Below the pieces are notes generated by a model. The model was not told where the DNA came from. It was given only the letters and a program-made list of their open reading frames with translations, and did not search any database. Positions 31,601 through 42,848 of a stretch of DNA of 64,000 nucleotides are shown here, piece after piece. The translations under genes were made by a program, and so were the position numbers. Each line of letters begins with the position of its first letter. The first letter of the stretch is position 1. The stretch comes from Dimorphilus gyrociliatus. Taxonomy: Eukaryota > Annelida > Polychaeta > Dinophilidae. The stretch spans positions 2,077,167 to 2,141,166 of the forward strand of contig CAJFCJ010000005.1 of the NCBI GenBank assembly GCA_904063045.1, written 5' to 3'.

Positions 31601-33700
31601 ATGGTATGTCAGTTATTTAAACTACATATATGGCTACTAATTGGACTATTTACTTATGTTCTATCGAGTTGCCCTGCAGTGGATAAGAATTGCTTATGTA
31701 AAACCAAATATACTTATAACTTCTTTATAGAATGTTCAAATTTACATAAATACGATCAAGTGCCAGTGTTTCTGAATAATTCGAATAAGCTATACGAATC
31801 TGTGAATTTTTATAATTCTGATATAAGAAATATACAGGATAACGCCTTCGTTAATATTACAACTAAGAATATTCACTTGGAGAATAATGAAGTTCGGCAA
31901 GTTGATGAAAGAGCCTTTTATGGAATGGAAGACCTTAGTTACATAAACTTGGGTGAAAATCATCTTCACACTGTACCAAATGGCTTATTTCACGGATTAG
32001 AGAATTTAGAAAATATTGGTTTGAATGGGAATAAATTAAAGAATCTATCAGATAGTTTATTCAGCAATTTGCGTAAATTAACTTTTCTCTATCTATTTAA
32101 TAATGAAATAAGAGAAATTCGAGAATCTACATTTGCAAATTTAACGAATCTAAAAGTTTTGGATATAAAACATAATTTCCTATCTGAAATTGATCGAAAT
32201 AGTTTTAAGGATCTAATAAACTTGGAACGCCTCGCTCTGCAGGGAAATTCTATAAGGATCATTCATGACAATATGTTCTTGAATAATGCTAAATTGAAAG
32301 ACATATATTTAGATTATAACTTATTAGAAAATATCAGTTCTGATGGCCTTAAAGGTCTGGAATCTATACAAGGACTTTCCCTATCACACAATTTAATTGA
32401 ATTCTTACCGACACGAGTCTTTTCAACTCTTCAAAATATCACTCAAATAGATTTATCCCATAATAAACTAAGGGAAATTGACGACAGTACATTTTATGAT
32501 TTAAGAAAGTTAACCAAATTAGAATTGAATGATAATTATCTTAGACAACTTCCCAACGCCTTTATCTCCATGACGAATATACAATATCTAAATTTGGCAA
32601 ATAACCACCTGACTGCTCTTCAAAATTGGAAATTTTATTTAAGGAACTTTAAGCCAACTTTAAAACAGCTTATACTTAAGAATAATTCTATTGATACCGT
32701 TGATAATCGGTTAGGAGCATATTTCCTGTCAGAATTAACTACTTTGGATTTATCCTATAATCAAATTGAACGTTTTGATATTAGATTTTTCTCAAATATG
32801 ACCAAGCTAAAGATTTTACACCTAAATAACAACAGACTGCAGCATGTTTTCAAAGAATATTTCATTCATTTACAAAGTTTGGAAGATTTATATCTTAACG
32901 ATAATCAAATACACTATATTCAAGATTACACCTTTTCTAAAGCTCCAAGACATTATTTAAATCTAAATAACAATCAAGTTGGTGTGATACACGGTCTTTT
33001 ATTCGCTGGTAATACTAAACTTTCAACTCTAAATTTGAAAAATTGTTATATTGGCGGTATAAATTCTTATGCATTTAAAACATTAACAAATCTACGATAT
33101 CTAAGGTTGAACTATGGAGATCTATCGGCTCTAAAGGATGATCTTTTCTCAAAGAATTCTAAATTAAAATGGCTTTATTTGAATCAGAATAGATTAAAAA
33201 AGATAACAAGAGGAACGTTTTTTAAAGCTAGAAGTTTGGAAGTATTACATCTAGAGAATAATATTATATCTAGTATTGAAAATTCTAGTTTTTTTGACTT
33301 AAAAAGGCTGCAAATATTAAAATTGAATAATAATAATTTGTACGCTCCAATCGACGAAAATCTATCTTCTGATCAACCAGGAACGAAACCGCCTTCTCCT
33401 AAAATAACAGCAAAAACCTTTGAAGGATTGAGTAATCTAGAAGAGCTAGATATATCTAACAATAAACTATCAGGCTTTCACGAATCATACGTGACAAGAC
33501 TAAAGAAGTTAGCTTATCTAAATCTTGACTTTAATCCTATGTTCTGTTCATGCCAAATGAATTGGTTAATTAAAAAAGACATTTCGGTGGATTGGGAAAA
33601 TATGTTTTGCAAATTACCATTAGCCTACGCTGGTAATAAAACAGCGTGTTTTCTAGAAGAACAGTGCAGGTTATCAATAAAAAAGGACTTTGACTGTTAA
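31601..33700 (+). CDS. Secreted leucine-rich-repeat protein
   Basis: A single coding exon of 699 aa. Residues 1-22 look like a signal peptide (FKLHIWLLIGLFTYVLSSC). A Cys-rich N-terminal cap follows (CPAVDKNCLCK), then about 20 typical 24-residue LRRs with LxxLxLxxNxL (for example LTFLYLFNNEIREI and LEVLHLENNIISSI). The C-terminal LRRCT cap reads FNPMFCSCQMNWL and ends in a Cys-rich tail. No transmembrane segment follows the cap, so the protein is probably secreted. A short Pro-rich insert (KPPSPK) interrupts the repeats near residue 600. Extracellular LRR proteins of this build act in adhesion, axon guidance or receptor binding; no specific orthologue can be named. Confidence 0.85.
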   Translation: MVCQLFKLHIWLLIGLFTYVLSSCPAVDKNCLCKTKYTYNFFIECSNLHKYDQVPVFLNNSNKLYESVNFYNSDIRNIQDNAFVNITTKNIHLENNEVRQVDERAFYGMEDLSYINLGENHLHTVPNGLFHGLENLENIGLNGNKLKNLSDSLFSNLRKLTFLYLFNNEIREIRESTFANLTNLKVLDIKHNFLSEIDRNSFKDLINLERLALQGNSIRIIHDNMFLNNAKLKDIYLDYNLLENISSDGLKGLESIQGLSLSHNLIEFLPTRVFSTLQNITQIDLSHNKLREIDDSTFYDLRKLTKLELNDNYLRQLPNAFISMTNIQYLNLANNHLTALQNWKFYLRNFKPTLKQLILKNNSIDTVDNRLGAYFLSELTTLDLSYNQIERFDIRFFSNMTKLKILHLNNNRLQHVFKEYFIHLQSLEDLYLNDNQIHYIQDYTFSKAPRHYLNLNNNQVGVIHGLLFAGNTKLSTLNLKNCYIGGINSYAFKTLTNLRYLRLNYGDLSALKDDLFSKNSKLKWLYLNQNRLKKITRGTFFKARSLEVLHLENNIISSIENSSFFDLKRLQILKLNNNNLYAPIDENLSSDQPGTKPPSPKITAKTFEGLSNLEELDISNNKLSGFHESYVTRLKKLAYLNLDFNPMFCSCQMNWLIKKDISVDWENMFCKLPLAYAGNKTACFLEEQCRLSIKKDFDC

Positions 33701-34057
33701 AATTTTTTATAAGAACGTTAATTTTTGTTTATATGTTACTTTTTACTCTTTTTCTTTATTGTTTATTTTGAAATGTTATTAAATAACAGTTCAACGAAAA
33801 AAAGCCTTTTTAAGCCGACTGTTTAGACTAGGAATACAATTTCTGTCTATTCTACATCATATTTTCATTGAATAAGGATTAAGAGAAAAATGAATTGTAT
33901 ATTTGTATATTTATACAATAATATAAATCTTTATATACAGCATATGTAAATAAGTTAACTATTTATTTTACTAGCAAAACGAAAAGATTGACACTAAATA
34001 GAAAATCCATTCGCTTCTCTAATTCCATTCTTCTTAATCTTTTCCAGTTTCATTTTC

Positions 34058-34204
34058 TTAACCAACCTCAGCCATTCCGTAACTTTTTCCAGCCGTGCTT
34101 TGCTGTGCAAAATTGGAAATCGTCAGTTTCTCCTGTCCACAAGATATTGGTGCAACAACGATAGTTCTTGATTTAACAGCAGGTTTAGAAGATGTTAGTC
34201 CCAT
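34058..34204 (-). CDS. Small ORF with an N-myristoylation-type start
   Basis: A 48-codon minus-strand frame begins MGLTSSKPAVKSR, a very good N-myristoylation context (Gly2, Ser6, Lys7). It lies in an otherwise gene-free stretch that is locally less AT-rich. An overlapping frame on the same strand (33994 to about 34114) is also protein-like (RLEKVTEWLRLVKKMKLEK) after a tttgcacag acceptor-like site, so two exons or alternative splicing are possible. The phases I tried do not join them. The family is unknown. Confidence 0.3.
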   Translation of the reverse strand: MGLTSSKPAVKSRTIVVAPISCGQEKLTISNFAQQSTAGKSYGMAEVG

Positions 34205-35021
34205 TTTTACTTTATGGTTTAACTAATTCAGCAAGGTATACAACTCCAAAATGGTCATTAATATCTCTCTTATATAATGATTTTCCCTATTAGTTGATTA
34301 TGTAGTAATTTAAGAAGGTAATTCAATATAAAATCGATTGTAAATATACCACAAAACAAAAAGTATTTATTATATTGTTGTGATTTACGAATATAAATAT
34401 TGTTAAATCAATTCCAATACCCTTTAGGTATAACCTAATTTGACCGAACCGTAAATGCATAATTTTTCCATACGAAGCAGAAGACTACAACGTGAAATTT
34501 GTGAAAAAAGATTCAATATATTCACCACATATATTGTATATTAGTCTATATATATATAAAGATATTGAGATTGTATTATTTATATCCTAAGTGTACCGAT
34601 TTCCAATAAATTATAATTATTACCATTATTTTTAGACATTTAAAAGGCAGAGACGGATGGGAAAGGGGATTTTACGAGGACAATAAATCAGAAGTTTATT
34701 ACGTTTGCGTTAATATTTAGTATTCTATTCTTTCTTTTACTTTAGTAGTTGCTTTCTCGACTTTATTCCTCCTCTTGATTTATTATTTGAGAAGAACTTC
34801 TTACAATGCCAACATTTTTAAGAATATTTTTAAAATTGAACCTGCAAATTTCAACATTCTTAATTTAGAAAGCTAGAAATATTCTAGTACAAAGTTGACA
34901 AGAATGAGAACGAAAGTAAGCTTAATCATGCGCTATTTTTATTTCAACTTTGTCTATTTATAGAAAAAATTTTATATTATTGGTATTTATTCAAATTAAG
35001 AATTCAATTGTTTATTTATAA

Positions 35022-35023
<2 letters not shown>

Positions 35024-35059
<36 letters not shown>

Positions 35060-35082
35060 TATACATATATATATATATATAT
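35024..35082. repeat. Compound TA microsatellite
   Basis: Two TA runs (35024-35056 and 35065-35082) separated by a short interruption. Confidence 0.9.
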
Positions 35083-35267
35083 TTGTTTTTTGATTTTTAC
35101 AAGTTAATTTTTTAAATATTCAAAATAGAAAAAAAGATTACAAATTTTCAACAAAAAAAAATTCAACTAATTTATTTATTTAATATTATTTTTTGTTTAT
35201 AGAATAAAAAACATATTTGTTTATTTTAATATAATTATTAATTTTTTTGTTAATTCTTGATCTCTCA

Positions 35268-38200
35268 TCAGCACTTATCGTTCTAAAAAGAAAAAGAATA
35301 GGGAAAATAATTCCATTGCTTAAGAAAATCTCATATATACTCTAAACATAACTTATATATTGGTACATATATATTAGTAATTTGTATATATATATATATG
35401 TACCAGTATATTATTTATTTCTTTTTCAACATACCTGAGTTTCTTTGAAATAGGTTGGTTTTCCACCTTGTAAGATGACTGCAAGTGGATGAATACCTTC
35501 CTTTTTGTTTGGATGCCTTTCTCGCACGTGTTTGTGACCCTCTCCGCTCAGATAGAATGCTAGATGGCAGTAATCGCAACCAAATCTCTTGAAACCGTGT
35601 CGTAAATAATGAATTTTCATCTTGGGCCATATTGCTGTTTCATGGGGGCATTTTAAACATTGAAATATTCCGGCAGTTCGCCTATTAGCGAATAGTTCCC
35701 TAGGAACAGTTGTTCCATCAACATTCATGGAGTATTCAAAAGTTGAAGTTTCTTGAGATTCACCCCCCTCAGCTGACTTTTTTACATTTGCCTGGTCCAT
35801 TAATTCGTTTAGCGTATCCTCCTTCTCTTTATCTTTAAATTTTAAAACCTTCACTGAACAATCGGCGTGAAGTTTCTCACTATGCTTTTTCATCTCAGTC
35901 ACAGTACAACCGGTAAATCCACATTCAGCGCATTTATAAGGCGTATATCTCATTTCTTTGTCCATTAAATGTAACAACATAGCTTGTTTCGAAGTAGTTT
36001 TAAAGTCGTCGCACATTGGACAAACAAAATTAATAGCATCAAAAACTAAAGTTGTTGGCGATCGAAAATTAGACGGATTCTGTTTAGATTCGACTAGAGG
36101 TTTTTCTTTTGCAGGAACCACTTCTGAGTCATCTTCACTACCATGTTCGTTTTTAACATTATCTTCACCCTCTGCACCCAGTTTCTCGTAGTATTTAACG
36201 ATTTCATTTTCCATTTTTTGATCTCTTTCCTTTATAGGCTCCCCTTCAAATGAATGAATCGATCTCATATGTTTTTTCATAGGGTAATTTCTTGTTGTTT
36301 CATACTTGCAAAGAGCGCATTTGTATGGTTTGTATTGTAAATGTGACATGACGTGGTGTCTTATTGAATGCCACATGACAACCTTAGAGCAGATTTTACA
36401 TCTACCTTTCTCTTCCTGTCCAGGAGATGTGCTACAAGTTGCCTTTGGGCTATCTTCAGTTTCATCTTCCTCTTCCTCAGCTACTTCTTCTTTAACAATT
36501 GGTTTCAAAAGAGAGCCATGCTCAGAACTATTGTGTTCCCTAAACTCTTCAGTTGTGGAGAACGTAGCTGTACAATAATTACACTTTATTGGCGATTTAG
36601 ATGCTGATCGCTTCGATGCTATTATGGGTCCGTTGTATCCTTCGATAGGACCGTAATATAAGCATAATGTTCCATCATCCAATTTCTTTTCTTTTACAAC
36701 TTGCACGTAGCTATTCATCACGTGCGAGTTGTCTCGGACAGTATGAGACACGCTTCCATGCTCTCTTTCAATATGAGCGGATACCGCTTTCGTTGTTCGA
36801 CTCCCATAATCGCAATAAGTGCATTTAAACTGATATTTACCCATATGTTTATGATATACGTGCACTCTCAGGTCGCTAGCTGACCATTTACTAGATAAGT
36901 CGCAAAATATACAACAATGTAATCTGTGTACTCCGGACGAGCTATCTTTAGAAGGAGTTGTAGTTGAACTGGGTGTCTGATTGGTAGTTGCTATTGGTTG
37001 AGCTGTAGATGATTTCTCTGTTTTCAATTGTCCTTGAGGAAATACTGACATTTCAAATTCATCTGGCTTAATTGTACACCGTATTAGCCGTTTTGGTACA
37101 GCTCCGTGTGTCTTAAAAGCGTGCTCGCAACCAGCTTGCATGTCAACAAACTTTTGGGAACAATAAGCACACTTAACAGGTCTAATAGAAGTATGCTGCC
37201 CAAGTACATGTCTCCTTAAAGCTCTAGGCGTTGACATTTTTGATCCACATAGAGAGCATTGCCAACCTTCTGTTCCTTCTGCGAAACGTAATATCTTTCT
37301 TGATAGAGCATCTCTAAGAAAAGGTTCGTCGATATCTTTAGATTTTACAGAATCAGGTTTTTTCATTCTGTACGATAGATTGCGCTCAGTATCACCAGGA
37401 GCAATCCTAGTTAACTTTAGGTCTTGGTGACGATGAGTTCGACGAGTGTGGTGCCGTATATTCCTAGCAGAATAATCGTTTTTATCACAATAATTGCATG
37501 AGTAGATCTTCTCCTCTAAATGATCTTTTGCCACATGTTCGATTAAATCTAACCGATCCGCTTCTTCTAAACCGCAATCTTTACATTTATATTGAATTTG
37601 TTTGCTATCATCTTCTTCCATTAATTGTTCAATTAGTGGATCGTTTTCTTCGTTTTCATCACAGCTGGTTTCCTCATAATCGTCAGATTCTAAATCGTCA
37701 CTGGAATTTTCCTCATCTTCTACAGATATTTCCGGTGGTGGTTCAGATTGTTCGTCCCAATCGATTTGTCTTAATTTTTTTTTGTCTTTTTGTAGAGAAG
37801 ACATTGAACTAGAGCTATTATTTACCGACGGATGTAAAACATGGTCGTTTATATGTTGAATTACATCCGCTCTTGTTTTCGATGTAAAATCGCAAAAAGG
37901 GCAAGAAACGGGCTTGTCAAATATAAAAGTTAACGGTAAATCGGCAACAAATCGACCAGCTGTAGCGTTCATATCTTCAGATGATTGCGCAGCTGAATTT
38001 GTTTGTTTTTCATTAGTATCATCGCTGCTCTCTTCCGTTTCTCTGGCACTATCAATAATGATATCGCAAAGGTAATTGGGATATCCGGGATGGCAGTCAA
38101 GCATATGCTGGGATAAGGCAGCAGGTTGATTATCTTTAAAACTGCGACAAAAACGACAAGAATATAACAGTACATTTCTTTTGTGTTCTCTTTCGATATG

Positions 38201-41200
38201 ACGTCTGACATTTCTTAAAAGCTGAGTTTCAAAGGTACAGAGGGGACAATGTAAAGATAAGCTCTTTTCATTCGTTTTAACTTCTTCAGTATGACATTCT
38301 TCGTCTATTGCCTCTTCTACTAGCTTCAATTCTTCTTTATCATCGAATTCTTTTCCATCCATAACGCAAATATCTTGAGGTATTAAACCAAAAGTTCTTT
38401 TTAAGTGCTTTACTTCGTGGTGTTCCTTAATAGCCGATGGCAACATAGCCCTATAGGGGCAATTGGCGCACTTAAATATTCGAACTTCATATGTTTTACC
38501 AGAATCTTTCATTTCTCTCAAAAGATGCATAGTGAAGTTTCCCAGATGAGACGAGGAAAATTCACAAAATTGACAAGCTAGTTGACCCAAACGACCTTTA
38601 AATGCATCGTTTACTGGTCCCTGATTCCAAGAAGATCTCTTTGAGTAAGTTATAACACGAACTCGCTTATTAAACAACAATGAAACAGAAGCATCAGTCT
38701 TATTTAGAGGAGATAGGCTTACATCAACAGGTTCCATCTGCAGTAATTTACGATTCGAACCCCCAGCATTTTTGTCATTAGATTGTGAAAATTTAGTTTT
38801 AATTTTGGATCCAGCACAAAACTCTTTTGTGTAAGTTTCGAAGCTGGCAACGTCATGCACTTTCCTTATATGCCTTAACAAATTAGAAAAATAACCCCCA
38901 CAAAACGGACAAAAGAAGTCCTTAGGATCGATTGTTTCTTCTAAAACATCGTAGGCAGGACTTTTAAGAGGATGAGAATTTAGCATGTGTTCTTCAATGA
39001 TTGTTTCCACATTTGAACTAATTGTACAGTATCGACATCTATAAACTGTTATACTAGAACCATGTTCTGAATGATGAAAAAGATGGCATTTAAGAAAGGA
39101 CGCCTGTTCGACGCTAAATGGACAATGGTCACATTGGAATCTCTTCTTTTCGTCTCTCTCTTTTTTATGCCAACGCAAATGCTCTTGGATTTTTGTTTTA
39201 TCTGAATGAGAGAAGCCACATAGATTACATGGCTTACCTAATCTACGATTTGGATGATGTTTATCGCAGTGTTTAATTGCTTCCGACAACTGACCAAATG
39301 TAGAGCCGCATAAACCGCAATCAACCTTAGTTTTACTTCCAGCCTTTGACACTTTAATGCGAAACTTTCCTCCTTTTCCCTCTGTTCCATTTTCTGGTGC
39401 ATATGGTGTATCATCGGGATCGATACCTTCAGCTAATTCATCTTCCGAAAAAGTGGCAACCGACCTCTCAGATGGATCTATACTGTCGGGCATATCTTCC
39501 ATATCCTCAAACTCTTCGCTGGAATCTCGTTCGTGTATGTTAACGCACAATAATTCCCCACTGACTAAAGCTTCTTGTTTCTCAATATTGGGGTGAAATT
39601 GGTCGTAATGATCTTTCATTTGGACGTATTTAGGGCAATCATAACTGCAGTGCGGACAGTCCAACTTGTAGGCTATTCCATCTGAAACGTGCTTAATAAA
39701 ATCTTTATAGTTGTAAAACTCTCCTGTGCAAAGTTCACAATCGAAGCATCTTGTTGTATGATGCCTCACAGCCAGGTGAGATGCGAAATCTTGCAGTTGG
39801 TGAGCAAAATAGGAGCAATTGGTTACACTACACTTAAATAAAGCGAATTGTAGTTTATTTTCGTGCCTTCTCATATGTAACTCTAATTCTTCTGGTCTGT
39901 AAACCGCATCGTCTGAGCAGTAGAAGCAGGGCATTTTTTGGACCTTTCTATGAGAGCTCAGATGTCGTCTCAATTCTGGAAATGTTCGGAAACCGTGAAA
40001 ACAACCATCGAATCCACAAGCGTAAAATCCATCTCTTGAATTATGACCATACGAATTATTGGAACCGGGACTATTCCATTCTGAAAGACTTCTTATGGCA
40101 TCGCTAGATAAATTATTTAGACGATTATCTACAAACTCGTGTGAAACTATATGTTCGTAGATAGCATCTTTTTCTCCTATGTTCATCCTAAAAGGACATT
40201 TACTGCATATAAAGGTTTCTAATTTACTCAATTTGGAAGGTGGATCTTGGTATTCGTCTTCCAAATCATCCATTGGAAGGTCATCCGCTAATTGTTTTTC
40301 CAATTTTTTTAAAGCATTTACAGGCTCATCTTCGCTGTCGTAAAACGGTTCCATTTTGATTTTCATTGCTAAACTTGAAAATCCTGAGTCATAAATCGGT
40401 TCCGGTAACGTTGCTTCTAAATTTCTTTTCATAGGCAGCCTTCTAACTGATTTCCGACTGTGAATCCTATTAGTCGAGCAGCTTTCCTGATTGTTACTAG
40501 TCGATTTTCCCGTATTAGACGCTTTGGCTTTTAAACTTTCAACTATATTTGCTAACTTCGATTCGACGCCGTCTAACAGCTCTTTTGCCTTTTTCTCTAC
40601 TTTAAGTATATAATGTACTAAAGGTGTTTCTGACGAAGTTGTTTGGGTCGAATTCGATGCTGTGTGAGAGGCTATTACGTTCGTTGGAGAGTCCTTCATT
40701 GTCAGTTGCAAATATTTTATTAAGGGAGTAATTGAGTGACATTTGTTCATAAGAGCAACAGTATTCTCAGACGTACATCCTTGACATACAACTGCGTTAA
40801 AATCACCTACAACCGTATGTAAATTTCGAAAACAATGAAAGGATGCTCTATTTCTGCAGTTGGTCTGAAAATCACACGTGCGACAGATGAATAAACCATC
40901 AACTACAGAGAATTGTAGAACGTATCTATTCGAAATCTCTCTTGCTAATGGAGTTTGGCCTTTGTCTTTTACATTCACTGTCTTAATTAACGGATGCAAG
41001 TCGTCTTGAAACAATAAATTTACTTGATCTGCTGCCCTAGGTCCTAAGGTCATTAATATTCCTTCAGTAAAGAACGTTTGCTTAACATGAGTATCGATAT
41101 GGGCTGAAAAGTCTTTTCTCTCCCAAAGTTTTATATCACATTCGTGACATATATACAAACCAGCATTGTATTCTAGGAAAAAATCAGCCTTTTCGCTTGT

Positions 41201-41260
41201 TTCCTCAGGCGTGTCTTCTTCCATTTTTATTTCCTCTGTAGAAATCGCCTTAAAAGTCAT
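35268..41260 (-). CDS. Very large C2H2 zinc-finger protein
   Basis: One giant exon (35435-41260, 1,942 codons) ends at a consensus donor, CAG followed by gtatgt. A 15-nt final exon (35268-35282) after cttttag adds NDKC and a stop, for a total of 1,946 aa. More than twenty C2H2-type fingers are spread along the whole length rather than in one array (for example YICHECDIKLWERKDFSAHI, FQCDHCPFSVEQASFLKCHL, FKCTYCDYGSRTTKAVSAHI), separated by acidic and Ser-rich linkers. Many resemble the ZNF462/REST-like style of C..C with CDF or CTYCDY. It is likely a nuclear DNA-binding regulator. I suspect a ZNF462-type relationship but cannot show it. Reading through the donor would instead add only Val-Cys and a stop. 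Confidence 0.85.
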
Positions 41261-41801
41261 AACCTACGTTTGAAACAATAACAAATTCGTTAAAGTTATC
41301 GACTGTCATAATATAATACAATTATAAACTATATAGTAAACATTAATTAAGTACTAATTGTACCTTGTCTATTAATAGACTATGTTTTTTGTCGAATTTT
41401 GTAGTAGTTGTTCTATACAGTATAATAATAAAAATCCCAAATAGGGCTCAAAATAAATTCATTGAACAAAAAATTCTTTTTTTAGATTGCAATCTAATTA
41501 AAAGTCTAATTGATTATCTATATCATAATTATAACACAAATTAACTTGGGAAAACTTTATCAACGGTCTCTGGAGACTTAATTCCCCATTGATAACTGTT
41601 GGAACATGGCTATTAAACAATATAATCCGCCGAACAAATATATCAAATACATGTTTGATTGTTGGTGAGTATTTGACGGACTTTTAAAAAAAGAAGAGAG
41701 TCGAAAAGTCGTAAGATGAACATTGCATCTTGAAGCAGTTTGTGCTAAACAGCGCTAAGTTCTAAAATCGATTCTTACAACTTAGACTTCTTCGACCTGT
41801 C
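41261..41801. promoter_or_regulatory. Upstream region of the zinc-finger gene
   Basis: About 540 nt between two minus-strand genes. It probably holds the zinc-finger 5' UTR and promoter, and perhaps a last exon of the THAP gene. No clear motif was recognised. Confidence 0.35.
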
Positions 41802-42152
41802 CTAAGCAGCCACCGAGCGCAATGGCAGCCTCTGACCTACTTTGATAGAATACTTTCGAAGACAATATAGGCCTACCTTTCTGGATCGTTTCAGAACATT
41901 CTCGTCGAAGGAGAAAAGAGTCGGAACAGCTTCTTCGCGCAACTTCCTCTTGTTCATACCTTCCCAGCACCATTCTTCGAAGTGTTTCGAACATAATCGA
42001 GTGTGTTGTGTTAGCTTAAAAACTCGGCGAATATTTTTCATCCATTCCTTCAAGATTTTTGGATCTTTGGGAAACTTGTGGAAGCTCACTCGACGTTCTG
42101 GATCCACTCTATCTGAACGATTTGAACAGCCCGGCGCTGCACATAGCACCAT
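41802..42152 (-). CDS. THAP-domain DNA-binding protein
   Basis: A 116-aa frame whose first 85 residues form a THAP zinc finger: C4 and C9 (MVLCAAPGCSN), FHKFPKD, the conserved Trp in LKEWMKNIRR, LCSKHFE giving the second Cys and the His, and the closing AVPTLF. THAP proteins bind DNA through this C2CH module; several derive from P-element transposases. The C-terminal 30 residues are basic and have no known domain. A strong donor-like gtaggt after KYSIK suggests that the real protein may continue into an exon near 41770 instead of stopping at 41802. The gene is short for the family, but small THAPs exist. Confidence 0.75.
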   Translation of the reverse strand: MVLCAAPGCSNRSDRVDPERRVSFHKFPKDPKILKEWMKNIRRVFKLTQHTRLCSKHFEEWCWEGMNKRKLREEAVPTLFSFDENVLKRSRKVGLYCLRKYSIKVGQRLPLRSVAA

Positions 42153-42848
42153 TTTCGTTCCAGCCCTTCCTACTTCGTCCGATAATCGATAGTGCTGTGC
42201 GCCGGAATAGAACTAGTCGAGGCGATCAGCGCGCATGCGCAAAGTATGTCATTTCCTGTCCGTCTTCCGTCCACTTGCCTTTTACATTGCGTTTTCATGA
42301 AATCTTTATTTTCTGAAGTGTCGATATGAGCTAAAACTTTCACAGACAGTTTAAGAGTGCAGCTATCATTAATAGAACGACAGTCATCTAATCCATAGTG
42401 ACATATCTGACACAGCAGGTGTCGCTTTTTCGGAGTAGTAAGTCCCTGACAAGGGCCTATCTTGATATATTTAAGATGTTATTAAAGAAATCGCACTATT
42501 ATAAACAGAACAATATTAAGAGGAATATATAATATATATAAATATATATCCTCTATAAAGAATGTATTTTAAAAGATTTAGTTTAACTAATTCTCACCAC
42601 TACTAAAAGTAGTGATCTTCAATAAATAAAAATGCAATATTGGTATATATTTTCATAATATATCAAATAAAAAAATATATCGAAGTATTTATAAAATATA
42701 TCTGTTAAATTTTATAGAAAAGAAGTCTGGTATGTTGCAGTAGTTGAGCCTTTGAGGTGAATAAAATTGTGTTCCAAATAGTGAAGAAATCTATTAAACA
42801 CAAAAGAATATTAAACGATTTATTTATCTATAAAATAAAGAATAAATA
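42153..42848. promoter_or_regulatory. THAP promoter region with NRF1 site
   Basis: A perfect NRF1 palindrome, CGCGCATGCGCA, lies at 42230-42241, about 80 nt upstream of the THAP start, in a GC-richer patch with GCCGGAA (ETS-like) at about 42201. The left-over part up to the ATAD5 stop is AT-rich with no feature seen. Confidence 0.5.

Larger units (their letters stand above)
33701..35267. other. Intergenic region with 3' UTRs
   Basis: About 1.5 kb, very AT-rich, between convergent genes (the LRR protein and the zinc-finger protein). Apart from the small minus-strand ORF at 34058-34204 and the TA repeats at 35024-35082, I see nothing. Confidence 0.4.

Noticed and set aside
35415-35630. Frame overlapping the 3' end of the zinc-finger gene
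   Set aside because: Shadow of the zinc-finger coding exon.
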